From assembly GCF_041200175.1 (NCBI RefSeq), contig NZ_CP165727.1:7248001-7312000 (forward strand): a stretch of DNA of 64,000 nt, given 5' to 3'. The notes beneath the pieces were generated by a model. The model was not told the origin of the DNA and ran no database searches. It saw only the letters and a list, made by a program, of their open reading frames with translations. This DNA comes from Streptomyces sp. R33. GTDB lineage: Bacteria > Actinomycetota > Actinomycetes > Streptomycetales > Streptomycetaceae. Positions within the stretch are counted from its first letter, which is position 1. The number at the start of each line of letters is the position of its first letter. Below are positions 8,804 through 17,470 of this stretch, in pieces. The translations under genes were made by a program, and so were the position numbers.

Positions 8804-10408
8804 ATGACGACCACCACCGGTCTGCACTGCCTGGTCACCGGTGCCACCGGCTACATCGGCGGCCGCCTGGTGCCCGAGCTGCTCGATGCCGGGCACCGCG
8901 TCCGGTGCCTGGCCCGCTCCCCCGAGAAGCTGCGCGACCACCCCTGGGCCGGGCGCACGGAGGTCGTCCGCGGCGATGCCACCGACGCCGGATCCGTCGC
9001 GGCGGCCCTGCGCGGCATCGACGTCGCCTATTACCTCGTCCACGCCCTCGGCGCCGGATCCGGATTCGAGGACCGAGACCGCGCCGCCGCCCGCGTCTTC
9101 GCCGAACAGGCCCGCGCGGCCGGCGTCCGCCGCATCGTCTACCTGGGCGGGCTCACCCCCGCCGGGATCCCGGTCCGCGAGCTGTCCCCGCACCTGCGCT
9201 CCCGCGCCGAGGTCGGCGAGATCCTCCTCGCCTCCGGCGTGCCGGTCACCGTCCTGCGCGCCGCCGTCATCATCGGCTCCGGCTCGGCCTCCTTCGAAAT
9301 GCTGCGCTACCTGACCGAACGGCTGCCGGTCATGGTCACGCCCAGCTGGGTCGGCACCCGCGTCCAGCCCGTCGCCGTCCGCGACGTCCTGCGCTACCTC
9401 GTCGGCAGCGCCGAGATGCCGCCCGAGGTGAACCGCGCCTTCGACATCGGCGGCCCCGACGTGGTCACGTACGAGGAGATGATGCGCCGCTACGCCGCCG
9501 TGGCGCAGCTGCCGCCGCGGTTCATCCTGCGCGTCCCGATGCTGACGCCGAGGCTGTCCAGCCAGTGGATCGGCCTGGTCACCCCCGTCCCGCCCGCACT
9601 GGCCCGGCCGCTCGCCGAATCCCTGCGCCACGAGGTGGTGTGCGCCGAACACGACATCGCGCGGTACGTCCCCGATCCGCCCGGCGCCCCGATCGGCCTC
9701 GACCAGGCCGTGTCCCTGGCCCTCCAGCGCGTGCGCGAGGCGAACGTGACCACCCGCTGGTCCTCCGCGGGGGTGCCGGGCGCCCCCAGCGACCCCCTGC
9801 CCACCGATCCCGACTGGGCGGGCGGCAGCCTCTACACCGACGAGCGCGAGCGCGCGGTCGATGCCTCGCCCGCCGCGCTGTGGCGGGTGATGGAGGGCAT
9901 CGGAGGGGAGAACGGCTGGTACTCCTTCCCGCCGGCCTGGGCGGTACGGGGCTGGCTGGACCGGCTCGTCGGCGGGGTCGGGATCCGGCGCGGCCGCCGT
10001 GACGCGGCCCGGCTGCGCGTGGGGGACTCCCTGGACTTCTGGCGGGTGGAGGAGATCGAACCGGGCCGCCTGCTGCGCCTGCGCGCCGAAATGCGGTTGC
10101 CGGGCCTCGCCTGGCTGGAGCTCCGCGCGGACCCGCCGGCTGCGGAACCGGGAGCCGACGCCGTGCCGGGGCGGGGGGCCACGTACCGGCAGCGGGCGCT
10201 GTTCCATCCCCACGGGCTGCTCGGACACCTCTACTGGTGGAGCGTGTCGCCCTTCCACGCCCTCGTGTTCGGCGGCATGGCCCGCAACATCACCCGCACC
10301 GCGCGCCGCCTGGACGACGAGGCCGCCGCATCCGGCGGAGCCCCGACGGGCGAAGGAAAGGACGACGAACGTCCCCCCGGCCCCGATGCGGAGCGAGCGA
10401 ACCCATGA
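8804..10408 (+). CDS. NAD(P)-binding SDR-type protein with C-terminal DUF2867 domain
   Basis: 534-residue two-domain protein. Residues about 5-300 form an atypical short-chain dehydrogenase (NmrA/UDP-sugar epimerase-like) with CLVTGATGYIGGRL at the N-terminus. Residues about 345-500 are a DUF2867/SRPBCC-like domain containing DFWRVEEIEPGRLLRLRAEM and the terminal GGMARNITRTARRL. Start is set by a strong GAGGAGGA ribosome site 8 bp upstream. The stop overlaps the photolyase start (ATGA), so the two are translationally coupled and head a three-gene operon with the LitR-like regulator. A putative oxidoreductase (LitQ) is associated with the lit genes of S. coelicolor, as I recall. Equivalence is inferred from context only. 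Confidence 0.85.
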   Translation: MTTTTGLHCLVTGATGYIGGRLVPELLDAGHRVRCLARSPEKLRDHPWAGRTEVVRGDATDAGSVAAALRGIDVAYYLVHALGAGSGFEDRDRAAARVFAEQARAAGVRRIVYLGGLTPAGIPVRELSPHLRSRAEVGEILLASGVPVTVLRAAVIIGSGSASFEMLRYLTERLPVMVTPSWVGTRVQPVAVRDVLRYLVGSAEMPPEVNRAFDIGGPDVVTYEEMMRRYAAVAQLPPRFILRVPMLTPRLSSQWIGLVTPVPPALARPLAESLRHEVVCAEHDIARYVPDPPGAPIGLDQAVSLALQRVREANVTTRWSSAGVPGAPSDPLPTDPDWAGGSLYTDERERAVDASPAALWRVMEGIGGENGWYSFPPAWAVRGWLDRLVGGVGIRRGRRDAARLRVGDSLDFWRVEEIEPGRLLRLRAEMRLPGLAWLELRADPPAAEPGADAVPGRGATYRQRALFHPHGLLGHLYWWSVSPFHALVFGGMARNITRTARRLDDEAAASGGAPTGEGKDDERPPGPDAERANP

Positions 10409-11814
10409 ACGTCGCGGTGGTCCTGTACACCTCCGACCTGCGCCTGCACGACCATCCGCCGCTGCGCGCGGCCCTCTCCTCCTGCGACCGGGTGGTGCCG
10501 CTCTTCGTCCGCGACCGGGCCGTCGACGCGGCCGGCTTCGCCGCGCCCAACCGGCTCGCCTTCCTCGCCGACTGCCTGGCCGGCCTCGACGCCGGACTGC
10601 GCGAGCGCGGCGGCCGCCTGGTGCTGCGTTCCGGCGACGCGGTCGCCGAGGTGTGCGCCCTCGTCCACGAGTGCGACGCCGACGAGGTCCACATGGCCGC
10701 AGGGGTCAGCGGGTACGCCCAGGCCCGCGAGGAACGGCTGCGCGCCGCCCTCGAAGCCGAGGGCGTACGGCTCTACGTGCACGAGGCGGTCATCACGGCC
10801 GTCGCCCCCGGGGCCGTGCTCCCCGCCGGCTCGGACCACTTCGCCGTCTTCACCCCGTACTTCCGCCGCTGGAGCGACCTGCCGCCCCGCGCCGTCGCCC
10901 CCGCCCCGCGCTCCGTCCGGGTGCCCGACGGCATCGGCTCCGACCCGCTGCCCCGGCGCGGGGCCGTCACCGGCGTCTCCCCGGGCCTTGCCCGTGGGGG
11001 CGAGCGCGAGGCCCGCGACCTCCTCAGGCGCTGGCTGCGCGCGGGGCTCTCCCGCTACGCGGACGCCCACGACGACCTGGCCGGCGACGCCACCTCCCGG
11101 CTCTCCCCGCACCTCCACTTCGGCACCCTCTCGCCCACCGAGGCCGTCCACCGGGCCCGCGCCGGCGCCGGTGGCCCCGGCGCCGAGGCCTTCGTCCGGC
11201 AGATCTGCTGGCGCGACTTCCACCACCAGGTGCTCGCGGCCCGCCCCGAGACCGCCGTACGGGACTACCGCGACCGCCGGGACCACTGGCGCACCGGGGC
11301 GGCCGCCGAGGAGGAGACCGAGGCCTGGAAGGAGGGCCGCACCGGCTACCCGGTGGTCGACGCGGCCATGCGCCAGCTGCGCCACGAGGGCTGGATGCAC
11401 AACCGGGGCCGGCTGCTCACCGCCAGCTTCCTCACCAAGACCCTGTACGTGGACTGGCGGATCGGGGCCCGGTACTTCCTGGACCTCCTCGTGGACGGGG
11501 ACCTCGCCGACAACCAGCTCAACTGGCAGTGGGTGGCCGGTACGGGCACCGACACCCGGCCCAACCGGGTCCTCAACCCCGTCCGCCAGGGGATGCGTTA
11601 CGACCCGGCCGGCCGCTACGTGCACCGCTGGGTGCCGGAGCTCGCCGGGCTGGACGCCCCGCAGGTGCACGAACCCTGGCGGCTGCCCGCCCCCGAGCGG
11701 GCCCGGTACGCCTACCCCGACCGGATCGTGGAACTCGCCGACGGGCTCGACCGGTTCCGGCGCGGACGCGGAGCCGCAGGAGCGCCCGACGCCGGCCCCG
11801 GAGCCCTATCGTGA
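10405..11814 (+). CDS. phr: Deoxyribodipyrimidine photolyase
   Basis: FAD-dependent enzyme that repairs UV-induced cyclobutane pyrimidine dimers using blue light; 469 residues, normal for class I photolyases. N-terminal alpha/beta antenna domain (LYTSDLRLHDHPPL) about 1-130. The helical FAD domain carries the family hallmarks GYPVVDAAMRQL, GWMHNRGR and NWQWVAGTGTD, all in the C-terminal half. The start ATG overlaps the previous stop (ATGA). Genes for light repair and a light-sensing regulator in one operon imply that repair is photo-induced. A cryptochrome function is possible but less likely. Confidence 0.95.
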   Translation: MNVAVVLYTSDLRLHDHPPLRAALSSCDRVVPLFVRDRAVDAAGFAAPNRLAFLADCLAGLDAGLRERGGRLVLRSGDAVAEVCALVHECDADEVHMAAGVSGYAQAREERLRAALEAEGVRLYVHEAVITAVAPGAVLPAGSDHFAVFTPYFRRWSDLPPRAVAPAPRSVRVPDGIGSDPLPRRGAVTGVSPGLARGGEREARDLLRRWLRAGLSRYADAHDDLAGDATSRLSPHLHFGTLSPTEAVHRARAGAGGPGAEAFVRQICWRDFHHQVLAARPETAVRDYRDRRDHWRTGAAAEEETEAWKEGRTGYPVVDAAMRQLRHEGWMHNRGRLLTASFLTKTLYVDWRIGARYFLDLLVDGDLADNQLNWQWVAGTGTDTRPNRVLNPVRQGMRYDPAGRYVHRWVPELAGLDAPQVHEPWRLPAPERARYAYPDRIVELADGLDRFRRGRGAAGAPDAGPGALS

Positions 11815-11818
11815 GCGG

Positions 11819-12844
11819 GTGGACCGCGTGCCCAGGACACCACCGCAGCCCCAGCCCCGGCCCCGGCCCGCCGCCGCGCTGAGCACCGGCGCGGTCGCCC
11901 GCCGCCTCGGGGTCTCGCCGACCACGCTGCGCTCCTGGGAGCGCCGCTACGCGATCGGCCCGGCCCGCCGCGACGCCGGCCGGCACCGCCGCTGGACCCC
12001 GCGGGACATCGCCCGGCTGGAGCTGATGTGCCGGCTCACCGCTGACGGGGTCCCGCCGGCCGAGGCGGCCCGGGCAGCCCTCGGCGGCGGCGACGAGCTC
12101 CCTGCCGAGTCGGCGGCACCCGCGCCGACCCCCGGCGGGACGGGCGCCCTTCCGCTCGGGGCGGTCCGCCCGGAGTGCCGGGGGCTCGCCCGGGCCGCCG
12201 TACGCCTGGACGCGCCGACCGTCGCGGAACTGCTGGAGGCGGCCCTGGCCGAGCACGGGCCGGTCACCGCATGGGAGGAGGTCATCGCGCCGACCCTGCA
12301 CGCCGTGGGCCGCAAATGGGCCACCGCCGGGGAGCGTTACGTCGAGGTCGAACACCTGCTGTCCTGGCAGGTCTCCGCGGCGCTGCACCGGATCCGGCCC
12401 GCGCCCGAGCCGCCCCGGACCCCGCCCGTACTCCTTGCCTGCGTGCCCGGCGAGCAGCACAGCCTGCCCATCGAGGCCCTCACCGCGGTCCTCGGCCAAC
12501 GGGGTCTGCCCGCCCGGATGTTCGGGGCCGCCCTGCCCGCCGACGCCCTGCACGACGCCGTGCGGCGCACCGGCCCGCGGGCCGTCGTGCTGTGGGCGCA
12601 GTCCCGTACGACCGCCGACCCGGCCCTGGCCCGGTCGGTGGCCGGTATCGAGTGGGGCCTGCGGGGTGCCCGCAGCAGCCCGGCGCTGTTGCTCGCCGGA
12701 CCCGGCTGGGGCACGCAAGCGCCGGCCCCGCGCACGGAGAGGCTGTACGGGCTGCGCTCGGGCCTCGCGGTCATCGAGTCGCTCGCGCCGCCGCGGGCAG
12801 CGACCGGCGCAGCTGGTGCAGGGCCCTTCGCATATGGCTCTTGA
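11819..12844 (+). CDS. litR: MerR family, B12-binding photosensory regulator (LitR/CarH type)
   Basis: 341-residue light-dependent repressor candidate. The MerR helix-turn-helix is at about 21-90 (TGAVARRLGVSPTTLRSWER). A helical cap follows with Trp167 and the pair Glu178-His179. A cobalamin-binding domain has CVPGEQHSLP, whose His214 fits the lower-axial ligand of the DxHxxG-type motif (Asp replaced by Glu, Gly by Pro). In CarH/LitR proteins adenosylcobalamin holds the tetramer on DNA in the dark and light breaks it. GTG at 11819 is chosen 4 bp after the photolyase stop; GTG at 11828 is an alternative. The 3' end overlaps the convergent sigma gene by 74 bp. The symbol rests on domain plus synteny with S. 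coelicolor. Confidence 0.85.
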   Translation: MDRVPRTPPQPQPRPRPAAALSTGAVARRLGVSPTTLRSWERRYAIGPARRDAGRHRRWTPRDIARLELMCRLTADGVPPAEAARAALGGGDELPAESAAPAPTPGGTGALPLGAVRPECRGLARAAVRLDAPTVAELLEAALAEHGPVTAWEEVIAPTLHAVGRKWATAGERYVEVEHLLSWQVSAALHRIRPAPEPPRTPPVLLACVPGEQHSLPIEALTAVLGQRGLPARMFGAALPADALHDAVRRTGPRAVVLWAQSRTTADPALARSVAGIEWGLRGARSSPALLLAGPGWGTQAPAPRTERLYGLRSGLAVIESLAPPRAATGAAGAGPFAYGS

Positions 12845-13340
12845 CGGTGCCCAGCGGCAGCCCGGTGCGGTCCGCGATCTGCGTCTGGGTCAGGTCCGCG
12901 TAGAAAGCGAGGCGCAGTACCCGCTGCTGTTCGAACGGCAGCCTGGCCAGCTCTCCGAGGACCAGGACCCGGTCCAGGACCTGCTCCGACTCCTGCTGCG
13001 GCAGGCTTCCGGGACGGTCGGCCCGACCGGGGGCGGCGCCTGCGGCGGCCGCGGCCGCCCGGGCCCGCCGGGTCCGCGCCTCCAGCGCGTCGGCCACCTT
13101 GTGCCGGGTGATGCCGGTGATCCAGGCGCCGAGCCCGCCCGGTCCGGGCCGGTAGCGGCGCCGGCCGTGCCAGGCGGCGAGGAACACCTGCTGGGTGACG
13201 TCCTCGGCCTCCCGCTCGTCGCCCAGGCAGCGGTGCGCGAGCGAGTGGACCAGAGGCCGCCAGCGCCGGTAGACCGCCTCCATGCAGTGCTCGTCGCCCG
13301 CTGCGAAGCCCGCTGCGATGCACTCCTCGCTTCCGTCCAT
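12771..13340 (-). CDS. litS: ECF-type RNA polymerase sigma factor (LitS-like)
   Basis: 189-residue extracytoplasmic-function sigma factor. Region 2: VHSLAHRCLGDEREAEDVTQ then AWITGITRHKVADAL (about 30-95). A variable Ala-rich linker follows, then region 4 with LARLPFEQQRVLRLAF and TQIADRTGLPLGTVKSHMRR, ending six codons before the stop. Start MDGSEECI is favoured because the upstream extension shows no sigma similarity. It is convergent with the LitR-like gene, the arrangement expected when a B12 photoreceptor controls a light-induced sigma factor. In S. coelicolor LitS drives carotenoid genes; none are present here, so its regulon may include the adjacent photolyase operon. Naming is by context. 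Confidence 0.82.
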   Translation of the reverse strand: MDGSEECIAAGFAAGDEHCMEAVYRRWRPLVHSLAHRCLGDEREAEDVTQQVFLAAWHGRRRYRPGPGGLGAWITGITRHKVADALEARTRRARAAAAAAGAAPGRADRPGSLPQQESEQVLDRVLVLGELARLPFEQQRVLRLAFYADLTQTQIADRTGLPLGTVKSHMRRALHQLRRSLPAAARATR

Positions 13341-13593
13341 GGCCCGAGCCTCGCCACCACGCCCCGCGCGGACCACTCGCAGCGTTTTCGCATCGATTTG
13401 GGCGACCGTCGTCCCGTACCCGAGCGCGCTGTCCTGCCCCAGGATCAGCCCCGTCTCGATCGCCGGGCCGATCACCAACCAGCGCCGCCCGAGGCCTCCG
13501 AAGCCGCTGCCGCGACGGGTGCGCGCTCACGTCCATGAGGCCCGACAGTGACATGCCGCCCGGATACCCCGGCGCCGACATGCCGGAGGGCTT

Positions 13594-14199
13594 ATGGTCC
13601 GGAGAATGAGCGACCTGCTGCTGGTGAGGCACGGCGAGACGGAATGGAGCGCCACGGGGCGGCACACCGGGCGGACCGACGTGCCCCTGACCGCCGCCGG
13701 CGTCGAGGAGGCCATCTCGCTGGCCCCCTACTTCCGCGACCGGCACTTCGCGTTGGTGCTGACCAGCCCGCTGCGGCGGGCCGTCGCCACGGCCGAACTC
13801 GCCGGACTGAGCGACGGCGTCACCGACCCGGACCTGTGCGAATGGGACTACGGCGGCTACGAGGGCGTCACCACGGCCGAGATCGAGCGGACCCGGCCGC
13901 ACTGGTCCCTGTGGACCGACGGCGTCCCGCCCGGCGACCCGGAACACCCCGGCGAGAGTGCGGCCCAGGTCGGCGCCCGCGCGGACCGCGCCCTGGCCCG
14001 GGCGGCCGCGGTCCTCGCCGAGGACCGCGGCGATGCCGTCCTCGTCGCCCACGGCCACTTCCTGCGCGTCCTGACCGCGCGCTACCTGGGGCTGCCCCCG
14101 CAGGACGGCAGGCTCTTCCTGCTGCGCACCGGCACGGTCAGCGTCCTGTCCACCGAACACGGCCTCCCGGTGATCGCAGGCTGGAACACCCACCCCTGA
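13594..14199 (+). CDS. Histidine phosphatase family protein (phosphoglycerate mutase-like)
   Basis: About 201 residues, a complete histidine phosphatase. The nucleophile motif LLLVRHGETEW is at the N-terminus, the acid/base region CEWDYGGYEG is central and the second catalytic His lies in VLVAHGHFLRVL near residue 155. The family dephosphorylates sugar phosphates, nucleotides or other small molecules; a true glycolytic mutase would be longer. Two ATG starts compete. The one at 13594 follows GGAGGG by 3 nt; MSDLLL at 13606 fits family length better but has poorer spacing. Confidence 0.88.
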   Translation: MVRRMSDLLLVRHGETEWSATGRHTGRTDVPLTAAGVEEAISLAPYFRDRHFALVLTSPLRRAVATAELAGLSDGVTDPDLCEWDYGGYEGVTTAEIERTRPHWSLWTDGVPPGDPEHPGESAAQVGARADRALARAAAVLAEDRGDAVLVAHGHFLRVLTARYLGLPPQDGRLFLLRTGTVSVLSTEHGLPVIAGWNTHP

Positions 14200-14246
14200 G
14201 GACCCGTCCCCAGGTCCCGCGGCCGTCCGCGTGGGATTCTGAAACC

Positions 14247-16439
14247 GTGCGAGCCCTTGGGGAACTCGAACGGGATCTCCGGACGGGCACCGGCCCGGTG
14301 CCGGCGGCCGCACGCCGGGCCGTCCGGACCACGATCGCCGCCTGCGGCGGCTTCTACCTGTTCCTGTACGGACTCGACCGGCCCGTCAGCGCCACCTACG
14401 CCCTCTTCGGCGCCGTCTCGCTGGCGGGCCTCTCCCGGATCCCGGGCACGGGACGGCAGCGGGCCGCCGTGATGGTCAGGCTGCTTCCGGTGGCCTGTGT
14501 CCTGGTGACCCTCGGCACCTTCCTCGCCGTCCGGACCTGGAGCGCCGTCCTCGGCATGGCCGTCATCGGCTTCTGCGTGGCCTTCTCGGCGGCGGCAGGC
14601 CCCCGGCCGGCGGGCGCCGCGGCCGGGCTGCAACTGCTGTACATCCTGCCGAGCTTCCCGCCGTACGCCCCGCACACCCTCGACGAGCGGCTCGGCGGCG
14701 CCCTCACCGGCCTGCTGCTGCTGATCCTGGCCGAGGCGTGGGTGCTGCCCGACCCGCGGGTGGCGACGTACGCCGAGCGGGCCGCGGGCTCCGTGGCCGA
14801 GGCGGCCCGCTGCGCCGCCGCCCTGGAACGGCCGCCCTACGCCCTGACCGATTCCGCTTCCGACCGGGCCCGGACGGCCGCCGAGGCACTGCGGTCCTCC
14901 CGGGTCCCGGAGGCGGAACGCCCCGCCGGGCCGGGCCTGCGCGAGCGGGCCCTGGCTCACACCGGGCTGGCCGCGCGCACCCTGCTCTCCCGGCTCCGCA
15001 ACCTGCCCCCACCGCCGGCCGGACGGGAGCCGAGACAGGCCGGACTCGACCTGCTGGGCGCGGTCCGCACATCGGCGACCGGAACCTCCACACTGCTGCG
15101 CGACGGACGGCGGCCCGTCGTGGACTCGACGGAACTGCTCCGCCTGCGCGCCCGGAACTCGCGCACCCCCGCGGACCTGCCCGAGTCCCGCCGCCGGCAG
15201 GCCGCTCTCCTGGAGGTCGCAGACGCCGCGGTGGTGCTGCGCACCGCAGCGGAGATCGCCGTGGAGGGGAGGGGAGCGCACCCGCAGGGCGACGCGGCGG
15301 ACCGGTTCTGGTACGTCCGGCAGAACACCGTGCAGCTGTGGTGGCACCGGATCGCCGCACACACCGGGCCGCGGTCGGTGCACTTCCAGAACGCCGTACG
15401 GATCGCGCTGGCCCTCGCGGTGGCCCGTACCGTGGCCGGACTCGACTCCCTTCCGCACGGGTTCTGGGCGATGCTCGCGGTCATCAGCCTCACCCGGACC
15501 ACTGCCGTGCAGACCCGCGGAACCGTGCGCACCGCGCTGATCGGCACCTGCCTGGGCGCGCTCGCCGCCGGTACGGTGCTCGCCCTGACCGGTGGGGAGA
15601 CCCTGGTGTACGCGATCGTGCTCCCGCCGCTGATGCTGTTCACGTTCACCATCGGGCCCGTGCGGGGTGTGGGCTGGGCGCAGGCGCTGTTCACACTGGT
15701 CGTCGCCGTCGTCTTCGCCCAGCTGTCCGCGGTCACCTGGCAGCTGGCCGAGGTCCGCTTCCTCGACGTGACCATCGGGAGCGCGATCGGGATCGTGTGC
15801 GGGATCCTGGCCTGGCCGCGCGGGGCCCACGACGAACTCGGCCGGGCGGTGGCCGGGCTGCTGCGGGCCTGCGCGGACGACGTCGAGTCCACCACCGCCG
15901 TCGCCACGGCGCCCCGGGGGCTCGCACAGACCCCGCAGGACGCGGAGCACCGGGTCCGGATCACGCTGGTCATGGCCGAGTCCGCGTACGCCCAGTACCA
16001 GAGCGAGACGCAGCGCCCGGCCGGGCCGGGTCCGGACTGGCAGGCCACGGTGATGACCGGGCACCACGTGCTCTGGGGCGCCGGGAGGGTCCTGGGCAGC
16101 GTGGACGGGACGCCGCTCGCGCGCAGCGAGGCGGCGCAGCTCGGGGACTACGCCGCCCGCGTGGCGGCCGGACTGCGCCGGGCGGCGGCGGTGGCCGACG
16201 CCCCGCACAAGACCCGTGACAAGACCCGTGACAGGACCCCTTCGAGCGGGACCGGCACGCCGGGCGGTCCCGGGGCCGCGGGATCCGGTGTGCCGGCCGC
16301 GCCCGGGTCCGCCGAGGCGGCGCCGCCCGACGCGGGGCCCGTGTACTTCGCCACGACGGCCTGGCTCGACTCGCTGACGGCGGACCTGCGGATCATCGAG
16401 TCGGGCCGCGCCGCGGCGGCACCCCACGGGGCGGTGTGA
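14247..16439 (+). CDS. FUSC family membrane protein (aromatic/small-molecule exporter type)
   Basis: 730-residue protein with two membrane blocks typical of FUSC transporters. The first comprises hydrophobic helices at about 28-170 (GGFYLFLYGLDRPVSATYAL). A soluble region follows, then a second block at about 385-520 (FQNAVRIALALAVARTVAGL, FTLVVAVVFAQLS). The C-terminus is Gly/Ala-rich and includes a short tandem repeat (KTRDKTRDR). GTG start follows a purine-rich GGGA stretch; confidence in the exact start is moderate. The family includes AaeB-like efflux proteins. A second, shorter FUSC gene lies about 1 kb downstream with a methyltransferase between. Confidence 0.8.
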   Translation: MRALGELERDLRTGTGPVPAAARRAVRTTIAACGGFYLFLYGLDRPVSATYALFGAVSLAGLSRIPGTGRQRAAVMVRLLPVACVLVTLGTFLAVRTWSAVLGMAVIGFCVAFSAAAGPRPAGAAAGLQLLYILPSFPPYAPHTLDERLGGALTGLLLLILAEAWVLPDPRVATYAERAAGSVAEAARCAAALERPPYALTDSASDRARTAAEALRSSRVPEAERPAGPGLRERALAHTGLAARTLLSRLRNLPPPPAGREPRQAGLDLLGAVRTSATGTSTLLRDGRRPVVDSTELLRLRARNSRTPADLPESRRRQAALLEVADAAVVLRTAAEIAVEGRGAHPQGDAADRFWYVRQNTVQLWWHRIAAHTGPRSVHFQNAVRIALALAVARTVAGLDSLPHGFWAMLAVISLTRTTAVQTRGTVRTALIGTCLGALAAGTVLALTGGETLVYAIVLPPLMLFTFTIGPVRGVGWAQALFTLVVAVVFAQLSAVTWQLAEVRFLDVTIGSAIGIVCGILAWPRGAHDELGRAVAGLLRACADDVESTTAVATAPRGLAQTPQDAEHRVRITLVMAESAYAQYQSETQRPAGPGPDWQATVMTGHHVLWGAGRVLGSVDGTPLARSEAAQLGDYAARVAAGLRRAAAVADAPHKTRDKTRDRTPSSGTGTPGGPGAAGSGVPAAPGSAEAAPPDAGPVYFATTAWLDSLTADLRIIESGRAAAAPHGAV
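16207..16238 (+). repeat. In-frame 12-bp tandem repeat in FUSC gene
   Basis: ACAAGACCCGTG occurs twice head-to-tail, followed by a degenerate third copy. It encodes KTRD-KTRD-RT in the hydrophilic C-terminal tail. The period keeps the frame, so copy number could vary without disrupting the protein. Confidence 0.7.
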
Positions 16440-16548
16440 TCCCGTAGTCCGCCGTTTCCCGGCCGCGCGCCCGGGCAGGAACTCCACGGCGTCCGGGACC
16501 GAACGGGCGGCGGGAAGCGCGAACCGAGGATGAGGGCGAGGGGCGCCG

Positions 16549-17205
16549 ATGAGTGGCGGCAAGTCCGCGGCGGAGGTGTTCGACGAGGTCGGAGTGCGGT
16601 ACGAGGAGGTGTTCGGGCGGGTTCCCGGCCAGCTCGCCGCACTGGACTGGCTCACCGGTCGGCTCGCCCCCGGCGCCCGTGTGCTGGACGTGGGCAGCGG
16701 CACGGGCCGCCCGACCGCCGAGGCCCTCGCGCGGGCGGGCTGCGCGGTGACCGGCATCGACGTCTCGGCGCACATGGTCGACCTCGCGCGCTCCCGGGTG
16801 CCGCAGGCCCGGTTCGAGCAGGCCGACGTCCGGACGTACGCGGCCGCGGAGGGCGGCTTCGACGCGGTGTGCTCCTTCTTCCCGCTGCTGGTGATGTCCC
16901 AGCAGGAGGTGGCGGCGGCGCTGGAGCGGATGGCCTCGTGGGTGGCGCCCGGCGGGTACTTCGTGATGGCCACCGTGCCGGGCGACATCAGCGATCTCGA
17001 CATCGTGTGGATGGGGCACGAGGTCACCGTCAGCAGCCTGTCCACGGCCGAGCACCTGCGGCTGCTGGACGCGGCCGGGCTCGAGGTGCTGGAGCACCAC
17101 ACCGCGCTGTTCCGGCCCGCGGCCGAGGCCGCGGGGGCCGCCGGAGCCGCCGCGGCGGCCGAGCCCGAGGACCACCTCTTCTGCTACGCCCGCCGCCCCG
17201 CCTGA
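16549..17205 (+). CDS. Class I SAM-dependent methyltransferase
   Basis: 218-residue Rossmann methyltransferase. Motif I VLDVGSGTGRPTAEAL (about 48-63), motif II acidic ITGIDVSAHM and post-I FEQADVRTY, then FDAVCSFFPLLVMS and MASWVAPGGYFVMATV. It resembles ubiquinone/menaquinone or small-molecule O- and N-methyltransferases; the acceptor is unknown. ATG is preceded by GAGGGG. It lies between two FUSC-type membrane genes on the same strand with gaps of 109 and 265 bp, so a shared operon is possible but not certain. Confidence 0.88.
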   Translation: MSGGKSAAEVFDEVGVRYEEVFGRVPGQLAALDWLTGRLAPGARVLDVGSGTGRPTAEALARAGCAVTGIDVSAHMVDLARSRVPQARFEQADVRTYAAAEGGFDAVCSFFPLLVMSQQEVAAALERMASWVAPGGYFVMATVPGDISDLDIVWMGHEVTVSSLSTAEHLRLLDAAGLEVLEHHTALFRPAAEAAGAAGAAAAAEPEDHLFCYARRPA

Positions 17206-17252
17206 GCCCCTGCTGGACCGTTGGCCGCGGGTGGCCGAAATCCGGACCTCGA

Positions 17253-17273
17253 CACTGGGCCAATGGCCCAGTG
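17253..17273. promoter_or_regulatory. Perfect 9-bp-arm dyad upstream of second FUSC gene
   Basis: CACTGGGCC-AAT-GGCCCAGTG is a perfect palindrome. Its right half plus centre matches 14 bases found upstream of the Lrp gene (8706-8719). It lies 48 bp after the methyltransferase stop and about 200 bp before the FUSC start, so it could be an operator or a small terminator. The shared sequence favours the operator reading. Confidence 0.45.
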
Positions 17274-17470
17274 ATCCGGTGCTGAGTTGAGCCAGTGGGC
17301 CCTCGGATGCTTATCTGTGTCGTATCCATGTACTTACGGCGCCGCGCAGCGCCGGACGGCAACGAGGCCGGTCCGGAGCGCGGTGCCTTCGTCGTGCCCG
17401 CCTGCCGTCCACCACCCCCGGGCGGCCGCCGGGACGGCGCGCACCACCTCGAGGGGGGCGGCACACCGCC

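Noticed and set aside
14082..17102. A 1,006-codon open frame on the minus strand
   Set aside because: Antisense to the FUSC and methyltransferase genes, which have membrane helices and a SAM motif. The antisense product has no recognisable feature.
17206..17470. Hidden gene in the 265-bp gap before the second FUSC gene
   Set aside because: Only the perfect dyad is notable. Open frames there are short, overlap the FUSC start in other frames, and lack a motif.
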